Part shown: positions 1 through 10,700 of the stretch, piece by piece
How positions within the stretch are numbered: the stretch's first letter is position 1
How the letters are laid out: every line of letters starts with the position of its first letter
Assembly: GCA_036244855.1 (NCBI GenBank)
Contig: BQKZ01000047.1
Span: 89,489 to 112,348, forward strand
Source of the DNA: Temnopleurus reevesii
Lineage: Eukaryota; Echinodermata; Echinoidea; Temnopleuroida; Temnopleuridae
Direction: 5' to 3'
DNA: 22,860 nucleotides
Notes under the pieces: model-generated
Seen by the model: only the letters and a program-made list of their open reading frames with translations
Told to the model about the DNA's origin: nothing
Database searches by the model: none
Made by a program: the position numbers and the translations under genes

Positions 1-13
1 TTTTTTTTTTTGC

Positions 14-165
14 TTGTCAGCTCAGCCGGGAGGGGAGGGGGGCGCCAAAATTTTTGCTCAGCCCCCGGGGGCGCCAAATTTGAGGTAAAGAATTTGTTTT
101 ATTTTGGTTGTCAGCTTAGCGGGGAGGGGGGGGGGCGCCAAATTTGGGCTCAGCCCCCCGGGTAT
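14..165 (+). repeat. G/C-rich repeat, two units 94 bp apart
   Basis: Units starting at 14 and 108 share TTGTCAGCT.AGC.GGGAGG, then a G run, GGCGCCAAA, and GCTCAGCCCCC with following G's. The spacer between them is AT-rich. The G runs, C runs and GGCGCC are self-complementary within each unit, so this is probably the end of a dispersed mobile element. The family is unknown to me. Confidence 0.6.
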
Positions 166-182
166 GAAAATCCTGGGTGCGC

Positions 183-510
183 GCCTGAGATAGATAAAAA
201 GATGGACAAATAGATAAATAAAGTATCCATTTTCATGAAGATATACACCTTTTTAGAATAATTCACCTTTATTCACAATGTATACTTGCTTGGTAGATGA
301 GAGAAGAAAAGGGTGCGTGCATGTTTTTTTTTTATTTGAGCTTCTTTCCAAAACATCTCCCAGTTCCACTGGGCCTGAACTTAAAGGGAAACCAAAATCG
401 TTGTATATAGACAGATAGACCAATATATATATATATAGATCAATTTAAATGGATTAATAGAGACATAGATAGACAGATAGTTATAGATCGATGGATATAG
501 ATAAATAATA
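183..510 (+). repeat. Degenerate GATA/GACA and (TA)n simple repeats
   Basis: Imperfect GATA, GACA and AATA units occur at about 187-222 and 405-510, with a short (TA)n tract at 423-437. At 373-387 TTAA is followed by AGGGAAACC, which resembles the start of the element at 21889; no second end was found. Confidence 0.6.
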
Positions 511-1479
511 TTTATTGTTCATGTGGACATCCCCCTCAACTATTTTGCAAGAATCATGTGGAATGTTAAAGTATTCCATATATACGTTATTTACAAAATT
601 TATAAGAAATAGTCCTGTTGCACTTTAAAGATTCTGATAAAGTTGTCAACTCAATCTGAAAATTTAGATCCTCAACTTTTGAACTGATTGTCATATAGCT
701 TAATTTTTTCTTCATCTACTGAGAGAACATCCATTTCAGGGGTTTAATTCCGTTTATAAAATTTCGAGAATGTATACCTTGATGCTCACAAAAATATTAT
801 GCAGAAAAAAGTAAACGCCATCAATAGAATAATCATATTTCAAATATAGTAAAAGTTCAAGGGCCATTTTAATCGGAGGTAAATAAGGTATGGCAAAATG
901 AACGTCTTTGCTGATTAAAATGACTCACACCTATAAGTTCATATTTACAGAAGGGAGAGGAGCAGTTTATTTGACATACATTTTTCGTGTTGTATAATTC
1001 TTTTGGGGGTGGAGCACTCCCATTTGCCCCCCTCCCCCCTCCTCCCGCCACCGTGTGTGTGTACAGATATCCCTTAACTAAATTTTCCAAACCGGATTCC
1101 AGAGTAGCTTTGGGTTCAGCAAAGCCATGGCGGGTCGAAGAAGAAATCCTCACACAACAAACATGGACAAGACGGAGTGTCAGGCCATGCAAAATGAGAA
1201 TCACATATTTTTTTGTTCAATTAAATGTCCAATCTTCATCAACAGCAGACCAAAAAAAAATCCATCTTTTTTGTTTCACATTTTCTGACATCCGTGAGAA
1301 TATTCCATGTCAGAAAGTGTAAACTCCTTCAAATCAATACGTATCATCTTCACTAAAAAAATCCATTACTTGATTTCGTTCAGCGCAATCATGATTCACT
1401 TGATTACAGACTCGTATTACCCCTCATTACATGAAGATCTCAAGTCAATTTTTTTCTTCGAGCATTTCCCATAATGGAG
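511..1479 (+). other. Upstream intergenic DNA
   Basis: No gene recognised. A polypurine/polypyrimidine stretch lies at 1010-1060 (GGGGGTGG, then CCCCCCTCCCCCCTCCTCCC, then (GT)n). Open frames crossing it on both strands have repetitive composition and no family similarity. Confidence 0.5.
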
Positions 1480-1700
1480 CCCCGCCCACAAAATGGGAAA
1501 AAAAGTTTCTGCGGCTAGTTTGTTCTGAGCATTAAGCACTCTTGATGCCGCTGCACCCGGGGAAACTAGACGCTGTCACACGATCGGAGCAAGAAGAATC
1601 GCGGAACAAATTTTAATACACAGTCAATATGGGCAGCACGTACGGCGATCGCATACGCGCTCGCTCAGCTGCTATTTGGTCATCACAAAAACAGAGCAAA
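1480..1700 (+). promoter_or_regulatory. Probable 5' regulatory region and 5' UTR
   Basis: This segment just upstream of the ATG is clearly richer in G+C and CpG than the surrounding AT-rich DNA, with CpG-bearing pieces such as GCCCGCCC, CACACGATCGG and ACGGCGATCGCATACGCG. That fits the 5' end of a broadly expressed gene. I see no convincing TATA box at a sensible distance and cannot place the transcription start. An in-frame TAA at 1614-1616 closes the reading frame upstream, so coding cannot extend beyond the ATG at 1629. Confidence 0.4.
1629..1700 (+). other. In-frame upstream ATG giving a possible 24-residue N-terminal extension
   Basis: An ATG at 1629 is in frame with the ATG at 1701 and no stop lies between them. 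It would add 24 residues beginning MGSTYGDRIRAR. Both ATGs have A at -3 and G at +4, so both are good initiation contexts. I prefer 1701 because MAEIK resembles the known start of BIN1 (MAEMGSK) and because family proteins begin close to the H0 helix. The extension also fits the very permissive myristoylation pattern G-x(3)-[STAGCN], which is weak evidence. Confidence 0.35.
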
Positions 1701-1708
1701 ATGGCGGA
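1697..1708 (+). promoter_or_regulatory. TISU/YY1-like element overlapping the start codon
   Basis: The 12 bases CAAAATGGCGGA contain the ATG at 1701. They match the TISU consensus SAASATGGCGGC at 10 of 12 positions and the YY1 core AAnATGGCGG fully. In mammals this element drives YY1-dependent transcription and accurate initiation on very short 5' UTRs. If it works the same way here, transcription would begin only a few tens of bases upstream. That function in this organism is inference. Confidence 0.45.
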
Positions 1709-1769
1709 GATAAAGCAGACAAGAAAATCAAGTATCTTCCACAAGGGTATAAACAGAACGAAGGAAAAG
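1701..1769 (+). CDS. Exon 1: start and H0 amphipathic helix of the N-BAR domain
   Basis: Twenty-three codons from ATG to AAG, followed by the donor GTAAGA; the intron is phase 0. The peptide starts MAEIKQTRKSSIF and ends NRTKEK. The end aligns with the TRAQEK / NRAQEK end of the first exon of vertebrate BIN1 and amphiphysin. In the family this segment is disordered in solution and folds into an amphipathic helix (H0) inserted in the membrane. The many Lys/Arg with scattered Ile and Phe fit that. The start choice is discussed in the entry for the upstream ATG. Confidence 0.87.
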
Positions 1770-4700
1770 GTAAGATCTTCTATTGTCGATATAGAAAGTG
1801 GGGGTGTTTAGGGAATTATTTATAATATTAATATGACTAGTATTAGCCATTTACTTGATGATGTCTGTGCTGTGTAAGTGTGATAGTTGATCATGATACA
1901 CACAGTCAGTGCAGTGTTTTCAATTCAAAGTGGATTGAGAGATGGGTGATGAGTTTTCGTGTTGTTGTTTGTATAAATTCGGTACCGTACCGGTTGACAA
2001 AATATTGATAAGTGGTAATAAAACCTTGAGAAATATTTTTATGCTTCTGTCACTGTAAGTTGGTACCAGAGGCTTTATTTGGGCCCTTTATTTGATTGTA
2101 TGGTGCTGTCACATTAATTCGCCAGTCATATTGAATTTCTATAAAATCGATGAAAATATTACAAATCTGACATGGTAAAGAGGGTTGTTTATTAGCCTGA
2201 ACTGGAAATTCTCTTAGCAAATGGACCAGAAACAATGAAAATATTGCCAAAAGATCGGCAGATTTGCTTGAATTTGCAGATGCAGAAAAAATGGGTCTTG
2301 CGACACTGATTTTAATCATGATCAAATTTGTAAGCTAGCAATAGCAGTCATACATACTGTACCATCCGATTCCTTGATATTTTGTGGTTAAACTACTGTA
2401 AATTTTGTATTCTAGATGGAAGCAATGTTACAGTAAATCTTGTGCAAAGCGGGATCTACAAATTAATATGACGCAGTTTGTTGACAATTCTCGCCATTTT
2501 CCAGCGTGGAAGATGCTGTCGTTTATATAACTACCGACATGCCGCGAGTTGTAGCGTTACTGCTCCTGTTCTCCTGCGAGTCTAAAACAAATGCATGATA
2601 TCAACACCAGCACCTACACTGAACGTAATGTCGCAATTTTTCTTATCCGTAGGGGTTGGTATTGAAGAATGGGAAAATTGCATGCAAAATAGTCAACACT
2701 GACTGATCCTCGCTTCAGCAGATGGCATTCAGCACCAGCAAGCAACACTAACTACTGGAAATACGTCACAATCATGAGTGGTCAACCCCAATACCGACAG
2801 ACTTCAAGTTTTATGTTGATGCCTATCTCATGCATTTGTTTTAACTCACAGAACAGGAGCAGTTTTGCAACTACAACTTGTGACATGTCAATACCAACAC
2901 CAACTTGAAATCAACCATTAACATCGCAAGTGTATGGCTGGATAAAATTTGGCAGATCATTTGGTTTCAACTTGCATGTAGCTCCAATTGGAAACAATAA
3001 TGCCTCAATATAACCTTTTACCCAGATATTGACTAATTGATGGTTATTTTCATCTCATTGGTCGGTATGAACGCTGTTTGTGCAGTGATTATTTTTAAAA
3101 TTAATAGAAAATTGAAAAAAAAGAAGAAAGAACTCACCTGAGAATTTAGGATCCATGAGGAGATTGTGCAATATTCAATTCATGGAGCTTGTCTGTCACA
3201 TATTTGCTCACATAATACTGAGCGTGTGATGAATGCATACCTTTAAATTTCATGTACATGTATGTACCCTTATATAAATAACAATAATGTAGCAATATTG
3301 AATGGCCTCAGGACGACATAACAAATATCACCTGAATCGCAGATGAGGTATTTGTCGGCCCTAATGCATTTCAATATTGCTATTATTTACCAAATCAGAC
3401 ATCTAGAGCCGAATCAGAAACATTTGAAAATTTGAAAATATCACCTGAATCGCAGATGAGGTATTTGTCGGCCCTAAGGCATTTCAATATTGCTATTATT
3501 TACCAAATCAGACATCTAGAGCCGAATCAGAAACATTTGAAAACATTTGAAAATATCACTTGCATTTCAATCCACTCTATCTAACATTGAAATAAAGGCT
3601 TCAATATGGTAAAACAACTATCCAAAATTTTGGGTTGCCATCTAAATAGCTATATGTACACCATTATGATGTCATCAATGTGCGCCTTCATTAAGTATGG
3701 GCATTTAGTGGGGCAGTGATATTTAAGCACTTGATTTTTACACGCATTTCACCATAGACTTTTCTGAACGGGCAATACAAGAAAATAATTCAATGGGAAT
3801 TCTGCTTTCGACCAAAATTGGGCGATAAGTTCCTAAGTACAGTTGCCTTGCCCAGATGTCTGATGTGGTTCATAATATATTTTAACTCCCATGTCGGTCT
3901 GGAATGTACAATATGCATTGTACAGAGCTACATACATACAAACGTGTGTTTACAGTGCATTTTGGACTTTTGGGGGTTGGAAATTCATTCATTCAAACAT
4001 CATCAACATATACAGTCTTTTGAAATAGGGGTTGAAATTGCAGATTTGAACAAAAATCATGCCGACAGAGCCCAAATATATTGCAAAACGCCTTGAGCAC
4101 TCTGCAGTAGAGTGGATACGTGCACTATATAAATTGCCTGTATTATTATTATTATTATTATTATTCATTATTATTATTATTGTACTATAAAGCATACAAA
4201 CAAATTGAGATATTCATCCTTTGGATTTTACTTTGCTGGACATGTAGATTTTAGAAAACGATGTTTCTTTGAATAATAATAATTGAATTTCCAAAACTTT
4301 TTGTACAAAAAAAAATTTGAAAAAAAAAGAAAAAAAGTATGGTCTAACAATGAGTATGGAATTGCCTCTCATGTCAAGAAATAAATTTTCAATGAAATTT
4401 TAGAATGCGATGGGGAAAAATGATTTAAAACTGCTTGTACAAATCACCAGGTTATTCTTATCTGAAATAATAATATGACAATAATCATACAGTATATATA
4501 TATATATATATATGTCTGTCATATAAAAGTTAAAGGGGAATTAACCACACACATTAATGTATTGTTAGTGGATGGAGAAAAATACATTGATCAAGTGTGA
4601 AAACTTGAGCAGAACTGGATGATCTATTGAAAAATTATGAATTTTAAGAGTTTTGATTTACACCCCTCATGGGCTCGTTGAGTTGGCAACATACATGTGC

Positions 4701-7700
4701 AGACACAACATGGATGCCAACATGGAGAACTCTCCATTCGCTATGCACACAGATTTTCACATTTTCTCCTCTTTGTAGCAAAGTAGACAACATTTACTTT
4801 TTTGTTAAAGTTCATATCATGGACATACATGTATCAATTCGAAACTTGAGCAAAATATTCACAGTTATAAGCATGAATGTGGTGTTATTTTTCTATTGGA
4901 TGTAGTTGAACAATAAAGTGTTTTCAGGTCAACAGATAGTTGCAGTTGGTATTCTACACTTTGAATGACATATCGAGAATGACATATCGAGTTTAGAACC
5001 CCTTATCCAAATAAACAAAGAGTACAATTTTTGGTTGGCAGCCCTGTATACTTGAATTTAAATACTCGGTACTATGAGCAAAATGTGTGCAAAATCTTGT
5101 TCACACATCTTGTTTAGTAATCTGAATCACTTCTTTAATCATCATATTTACATGTAAATTCTTGATAATATCAATGTTATTCAATGTACATTTACATTTA
5201 TAGTAGAAATGATGGGTTTATCTACTAGATCTCATTGTTTAGAATCTTCGCCATGATCAAAAACTTCCTGTGAGTAATAACAGAAATCACAGATGAATCA
5301 AAAGTAGAAACTACCAACAGTTTAGTTTTAGCTTACAGGATGTGCTTTATACTATCTCAATAGCAATCTCTTCTGTTTAATATAAATTTGTAATGTTCTG
5401 TTTTTTTTTAAGTATCATTTTTAAAGTACATGTACATGTGAATTTATACATAAATGTAATTTGACAATATTTTTTTTCTTCTGAATACATGTACATTTTA
5501 TGTAACTGGTCACCTCACACTGTACATGTGGATGCATATTGATTCATTTTCAAAATGGATGTGTGGAATTCATGAAGCTAGGATAAAAATGAAGACTCTG
5601 CATGCATCATCACAATATGTATGTTCATACAAAAGCATCCACCTGTGAAAAATATGTGCAGCTACGAACTCCTACTCGTACTTAGTCATTGATTGTCATC
5701 AGTCTAGATTTTTTTTGGAATGAAATTATGATCTGTTAGGTCTCCCATTCTAGTGAAGTACATGATTTCCCAATTATCCAAAGTTGAATTTTTTAATGAA
5801 GTTCGACTTTTTCTTGTGAATTTCTAGTGAATTTCTAGTTCTTTGAAGATTTAATATCGAAACTGTGTAGTACAGACAAAGTCTGAGACCTGAGACTACG
5901 TATGCCCTACATGTACATGTACATGTTTTATGTAGGTCAATGAATGATTAGTATGAATTTGCCACTGATTACGTTAATCAGCTCTTGACACAAATGCATC
6001 TCACTTTTGACAAGACTAGAATTTGATATTTCCTAAAATATAAAATTAATTGTTAGGAGTTTAGCATGACAAGGGTTACATGTATTTGGAGGGAGCAAGA
6101 TGTATTCAGACAACTTTTAATGAATTTGTAATCGTCTGAAATCATCTGAATTATTTCCTTTTTTTTAAATCTAAAGTGTCCAGTATTTTTTTTTTTGCAC
6201 AAGTTTACAATGTTTAGTATACTGTAGGAAAAGGGAGTCTTTTCTTGAATATCTCACAATACATCTAAGAATATAGATACATGTATATACCCATCTTAAA
6301 ATTATACAAATTCTTCTACTTTGTCTTTGTCTTCCCCGAGTAGCTATTATAAGGGAGCCCCCGGGATTATCATAGTCTCAATTAATAAAGAAAAACAAGA
6401 TGATCAAACTGAACATTATGAAGGAAAAGAAAAGCATTCCAGAATGAAGCAGAATTATATTTGTAGGGGACATTCACATGAATCTCTTTGGAGCCAGAAG
6501 GGCATGAACACATTAAGGCTTTCCTGAGATAATTGTGCAATGATTTGACTTGAACTTAAAGGGGAACTTCGCCCAGACATTGATGTGCGCTATGTGGATG
6601 AAGAAAAATACAATGGTCAATCTGTGAAAATTTGAGCAAAATCCGACAATCCATTCAAAAGTTATGAATTTTCAAAGTTTTGATTTACATCTCTTATGGG
6701 CTCCTCAAATTGGCAACGTACAGGCACAAAATGGCTGCCAACATGGAGAACTCTCCATTCACTTTGTACACAGAATTTCACCTTTTTCTTCTTTTTCTAG
6801 AAAAATAGACAACATTGTACTTTTATCTTCAAGTATGATATGGACATTTTGATTCTGCATGCATTGCGGAATGAATTTTGAACTGATTTACATGTATTGT
6901 CTACTTTTCTAGAAAAAGAAGAAAATGTGAAATTGTGTGTACAAAGTGAATGGAGAGTTCTCCATGATGGCAGCCATTTTGTGACTGTATGTTGCCAATT
7001 TAAAGAGCGCATGAGGGGTTTAAATCAAAACTTCACACTTTCTTCTTTTTCTAGAAAAGTAGACAATACATGTAAATCAGTTCAAAATTCATTCCGCAAT
7101 GCATGCAGAATCAAAATGTCCATATCATACTTGAAGAGAAAAGTACAATGTTGTCTATTTTTCTAGAAAAAGAAGAAAAAGGTGAAATTCTGTGTACAAA
7201 GTGAATGGAGAGTTCTCCATGTTGGCAGCCATTTTGTGCCTGTACGTTGCCAATTTTAGGAGCCCATAAGAGATGTAAATCAAAACTTTGAAAATTCATA
7301 ACTTTTGAATGGATTGTCGGATTTTGCTCAAGTTTTCACAGTTTGATCATTGTATTTTTCTTTATCCACTGAGAATGCATCAATGTCTGGGTGAAGATCC
7401 CCTTTAACATGAACCTTGATAGTAAATATCATTGAAGAAAGCAGAGTATGACAAACGTGTTGATATCAATAACTCCATTCCCCGCGGCCCCCCCCCCCCC
7501 CCCCCCCAAAAAAAAAAAAGAAAAAAAAAAGAAAAGATAAAAAATTCACATCACATCCTTCTTGCTCCAAACAGACGATATTGTTAATGAAATGAATTTT
7601 ACATGTTTATCACATAATATCTTGGTATTTATTAATTACATGATGTATGTTGTATAATGAAAATATGTAAAATATCATTATGGATTTTTTTTTCATTGCA

Positions 7701-10700
7701 GGTCTTACAGAAACTTGGTAAAGCAGATGAGACAAGGGATGAGTTATTTGAGCATTATGTACAGAATTTCACTTCACAGCAAGCTGCTGCTAACAGATTG
7801 TTCAAGGAGCTGAAGAATTATGTGACATGTGTAAAGGGTGAGTAATTATCCTCTCCCCACCCCCTTCTCTCCCCTTGGAGTTGAGCTGACATTTTATGAT
7901 GTAAACCTCAGACAACAATCATGAACATTTCCTGATGTTTGACTGAATTAATGCTTGTCTACACTATTCTGGTCTGGGGGCCTTATTCTGATGAATATAC
8001 AGATGTAATACATTTATTATGTTTTGTAAGTCAAACTTGCCACAGGTCTACCCATTTGTTGGCCTTTTTAGATACTTATTTTGTCAAATTGGTACAAAAG
8101 ATTCCCAATGGTTGAACATTTAGAATAGTACATGTATGTAGAGTAACGCGTGGGACAAGCAATGTGTGGGACACTTGCTAATACAAAATATACATAAAAG
8201 TAAAAATTTTTCAAACTGATTATTCTTTTTCCAAATAAAGAAAGCTGTTTGACAAGAAGTGAGAATGAAGTCTCCTAGTAGAGACATATATTGAGTTATT
8301 TCAAATATTTGATCATTATTACGATCATTGAACTATGAAAGGTATAGAAATTCCTCCAGTTAACTTTTTCTGAACTGTTCCTTTAAAGAATATTTTGAAA
8401 TATGATGCATTTCTTTTGTATTTTTTTTCTTCTTCATTTTTGAAGTTACAATTTTCATGTTTTTTTCTTCATGTTTTTCTTTCATGATGTTATCAATAAT
8501 GAATTTACCTTACAAAAATTGAATTTTCTATGTCCTAAATGGACTGCTTTAAACATTATTTTGAATGCCTTTTGCATGTCCCCATACAATGCATACTTTT
8601 GGCAATTTCTCTATTTTTTGGAAGTGTTCAATGCATTACAAAATTCAACTTATTATTGTGTTAATTATAGAAATGGGACTGAACTTAGTTTTATCATTAT
8701 GATACCCCACTGCATTTTTCATTTATTAATGATTTCGTGAAAAATTCACTAAGAAATTGATAAAAAAAAACAATGTGCAACAAATTACGCATGGGACATG
8801 GCAAAATTGAACAATTCCTGATTTTCATATTTAGATGATACAGGTAACTGAAACTCCTACTCATGTAGTTTGCCATTCAGACATCATGTCCCAATAGGTA
8901 GTATAATACAATAATCTTTCAAACATTTAGAATATCTCCAAGAAGACACATTTTTTCATATTCCATGCAATGTCTATCAACCCCCTTTTATGTATTTTTT
9001 TTTAAGTTGAACTTTAGGTACCAGATTCCATGCAGAACTGAATCAAATTATTTTCCTTCTCTATCTAATATTTATAAATCATTAATTTGACGACAAAATT
9101 TGAATTATTTTACTCGGGTTTTATTTTCATCTGTAGGTGATGAAAATAGCTTAAACTGACCTTATACTTTAGGTGCCGTCACTGTGCAAAAGCTGGTACA
9201 GGGAAATTACAATGTAACTTTGTTATGTTTTTTTCTTGCTTCAATACAGTATATAGCCGAAAACCGTTTATATAATTAATTGTGGCCCAAAATAACTCTT
9301 CTGGGAATATACATGTAGTTAAAATCATTATTATGAAATGCTTCTTGTGTAACGTAAATGGGATGGACCCAAAGTACATGTAGGTACAGCACAATCATGT
9401 ACAGTAACATGTATAAACCTACATAATATACATTACATGTCATTGAGGGATGTCTTATAGATGACATCTGTCATGTGTTTGGCCTCCGTCCAAGTAAAGA
9501 GATAGATGAGGATCATAACACCCAGATATGACAGAGTTGAACCCTATATCTTATAATGACCATCTGAGATTAAAAACTATCATATTGATGGCCTGCATAG
9601 CATATTTGAAATATTTGTGCATGATAATCACTTACAGTTTTCATTATGCAATCTACATGATGGATTTGATCGGTGTTGACAGCACATGATACTGATAACA
9701 GCACCAGCATTAATGCATCTGTGTACAAATGACGAGTCTCTTCATAGCAAATGCTCAGTCATAATGCATCTACATCTACATGTACATGTACAGGCCTAGA
9801 AAAAAATTTCATACATTAGAAGGGATGTGGTCATATAAATATGTCATACTTTACTGTAAATTATGCCTATTGTTGATGGGGTATGCAGTTTACAGTATAC
9901 ATACAAATGAATCCTGACTAGAATAAACATTCACTTTAAAAAGTAATCTACATTTAATTCATGAATTGATACTTTTAATATGATTTTACACTTTTTTTTA
10001 TTATGGGCAATAAATTCTTTACAATTGAAGAATGTAATCACCCTGTGTGTCTGCCTCCTATTACAGCTATGAGTCAGGCAAGCAATGCCCTGTTTGAAGC
10101 AATGGAATCTACCTATGAATCAGAGTGGCAGGGCCAAGAACAACTGGCCAACATTAGAGAGGTGAGTTTACCAATGCCAGTTACATGTATGAGTACATGT
10201 AAGTAATAAAAGGGGAACCAACCCCTGGAAGTATCAAATGTTCTAATTAAATGAAGAAAAATCAGAAAAACAAACTGAAAATTTGATCCAAATTTGGCAA
10301 TCCATTGATTCAAAAGTTATGAATGTTCAATTTCTCAATGATTTCATGATCCCTGCCGCTTGTGGGGATCCGTGCAATCGGCAACTTTGGCTGAATCTCC
10401 GACTTACATGCGGACAACTCGTCAGTCACTTTGTATATCAAATTTTACAAAATGGATTAATGTAAAATTTAGGATAATGGTTCAAGATGATTCTTATCAA
10501 AATATATAACCAAAATACTTGCTACACTCAATAACAAAATTTTGTTTGTCTTTTCTGAAGTTTAGCAAGTCAATTTTTTCGCCAGTCAAGATTTCATTTA
10601 AAAGTGATAAGAGGTTGAATTCTATTTAAAGAGAATTTAAAATTGAGTTTGAATATTGACGAATTGTACGTATGAATTACATGTAGTGTTATGGATACAA

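Larger units (their letters stand above)
1770..7701 (+). other. Intron 1 (5.9 kb, repeat-rich)
   Basis: This first intron, phase 0, holds most of the repeats in the window: a foldback element (2534-2890), a 113-bp tandem duplication (3324-3551), a SINE-like 3' end with (ATT)n tail (4085-4183), a (TA)n tract, two TTAA-flanked palindromic elements (4530-4910 and 6556-7407), and a (C)20(A)12 tract at 7488-7519. Between 4911 and 6555 I see only AT-rich sequence with many TACATGTA motifs and a short direct duplication (GAATGACATATCGA, twice, near 4963-4991). First introns often hold enhancers, but no specific site can be named. Confidence 0.85.

Noticed and set aside
1280..1318. Short hairpin TTTCTGACAT / ATGTCAGAAA
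   Set aside because: Ten base pairs around a 16-base loop in AT-rich sequence is expected by chance and has no supporting context.
869..1322. Overlapping 111-codon frames on both strands upstream of the gene
   Set aside because: They cross a polypurine/polypyrimidine and (GT)n stretch that gives Gly- or Pro-rich peptides, and they lack family similarity. Chance open frames are likely.
4136..4183. (ATT)n as an independent microsatellite
   Set aside because: It directly follows the SINE-like 3' end and the same tail type follows the other copy, so it is treated as the element's tail.
6664..7299. Open frames on both strands coding similar peptides (about 62-89 residues)
   Set aside because: They lie in the arms and centre of the palindromic element and mirror each other because of the inverted repeat. 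Similar frames occur in the 4669 and 19690 copies. No protein family is recognisable.
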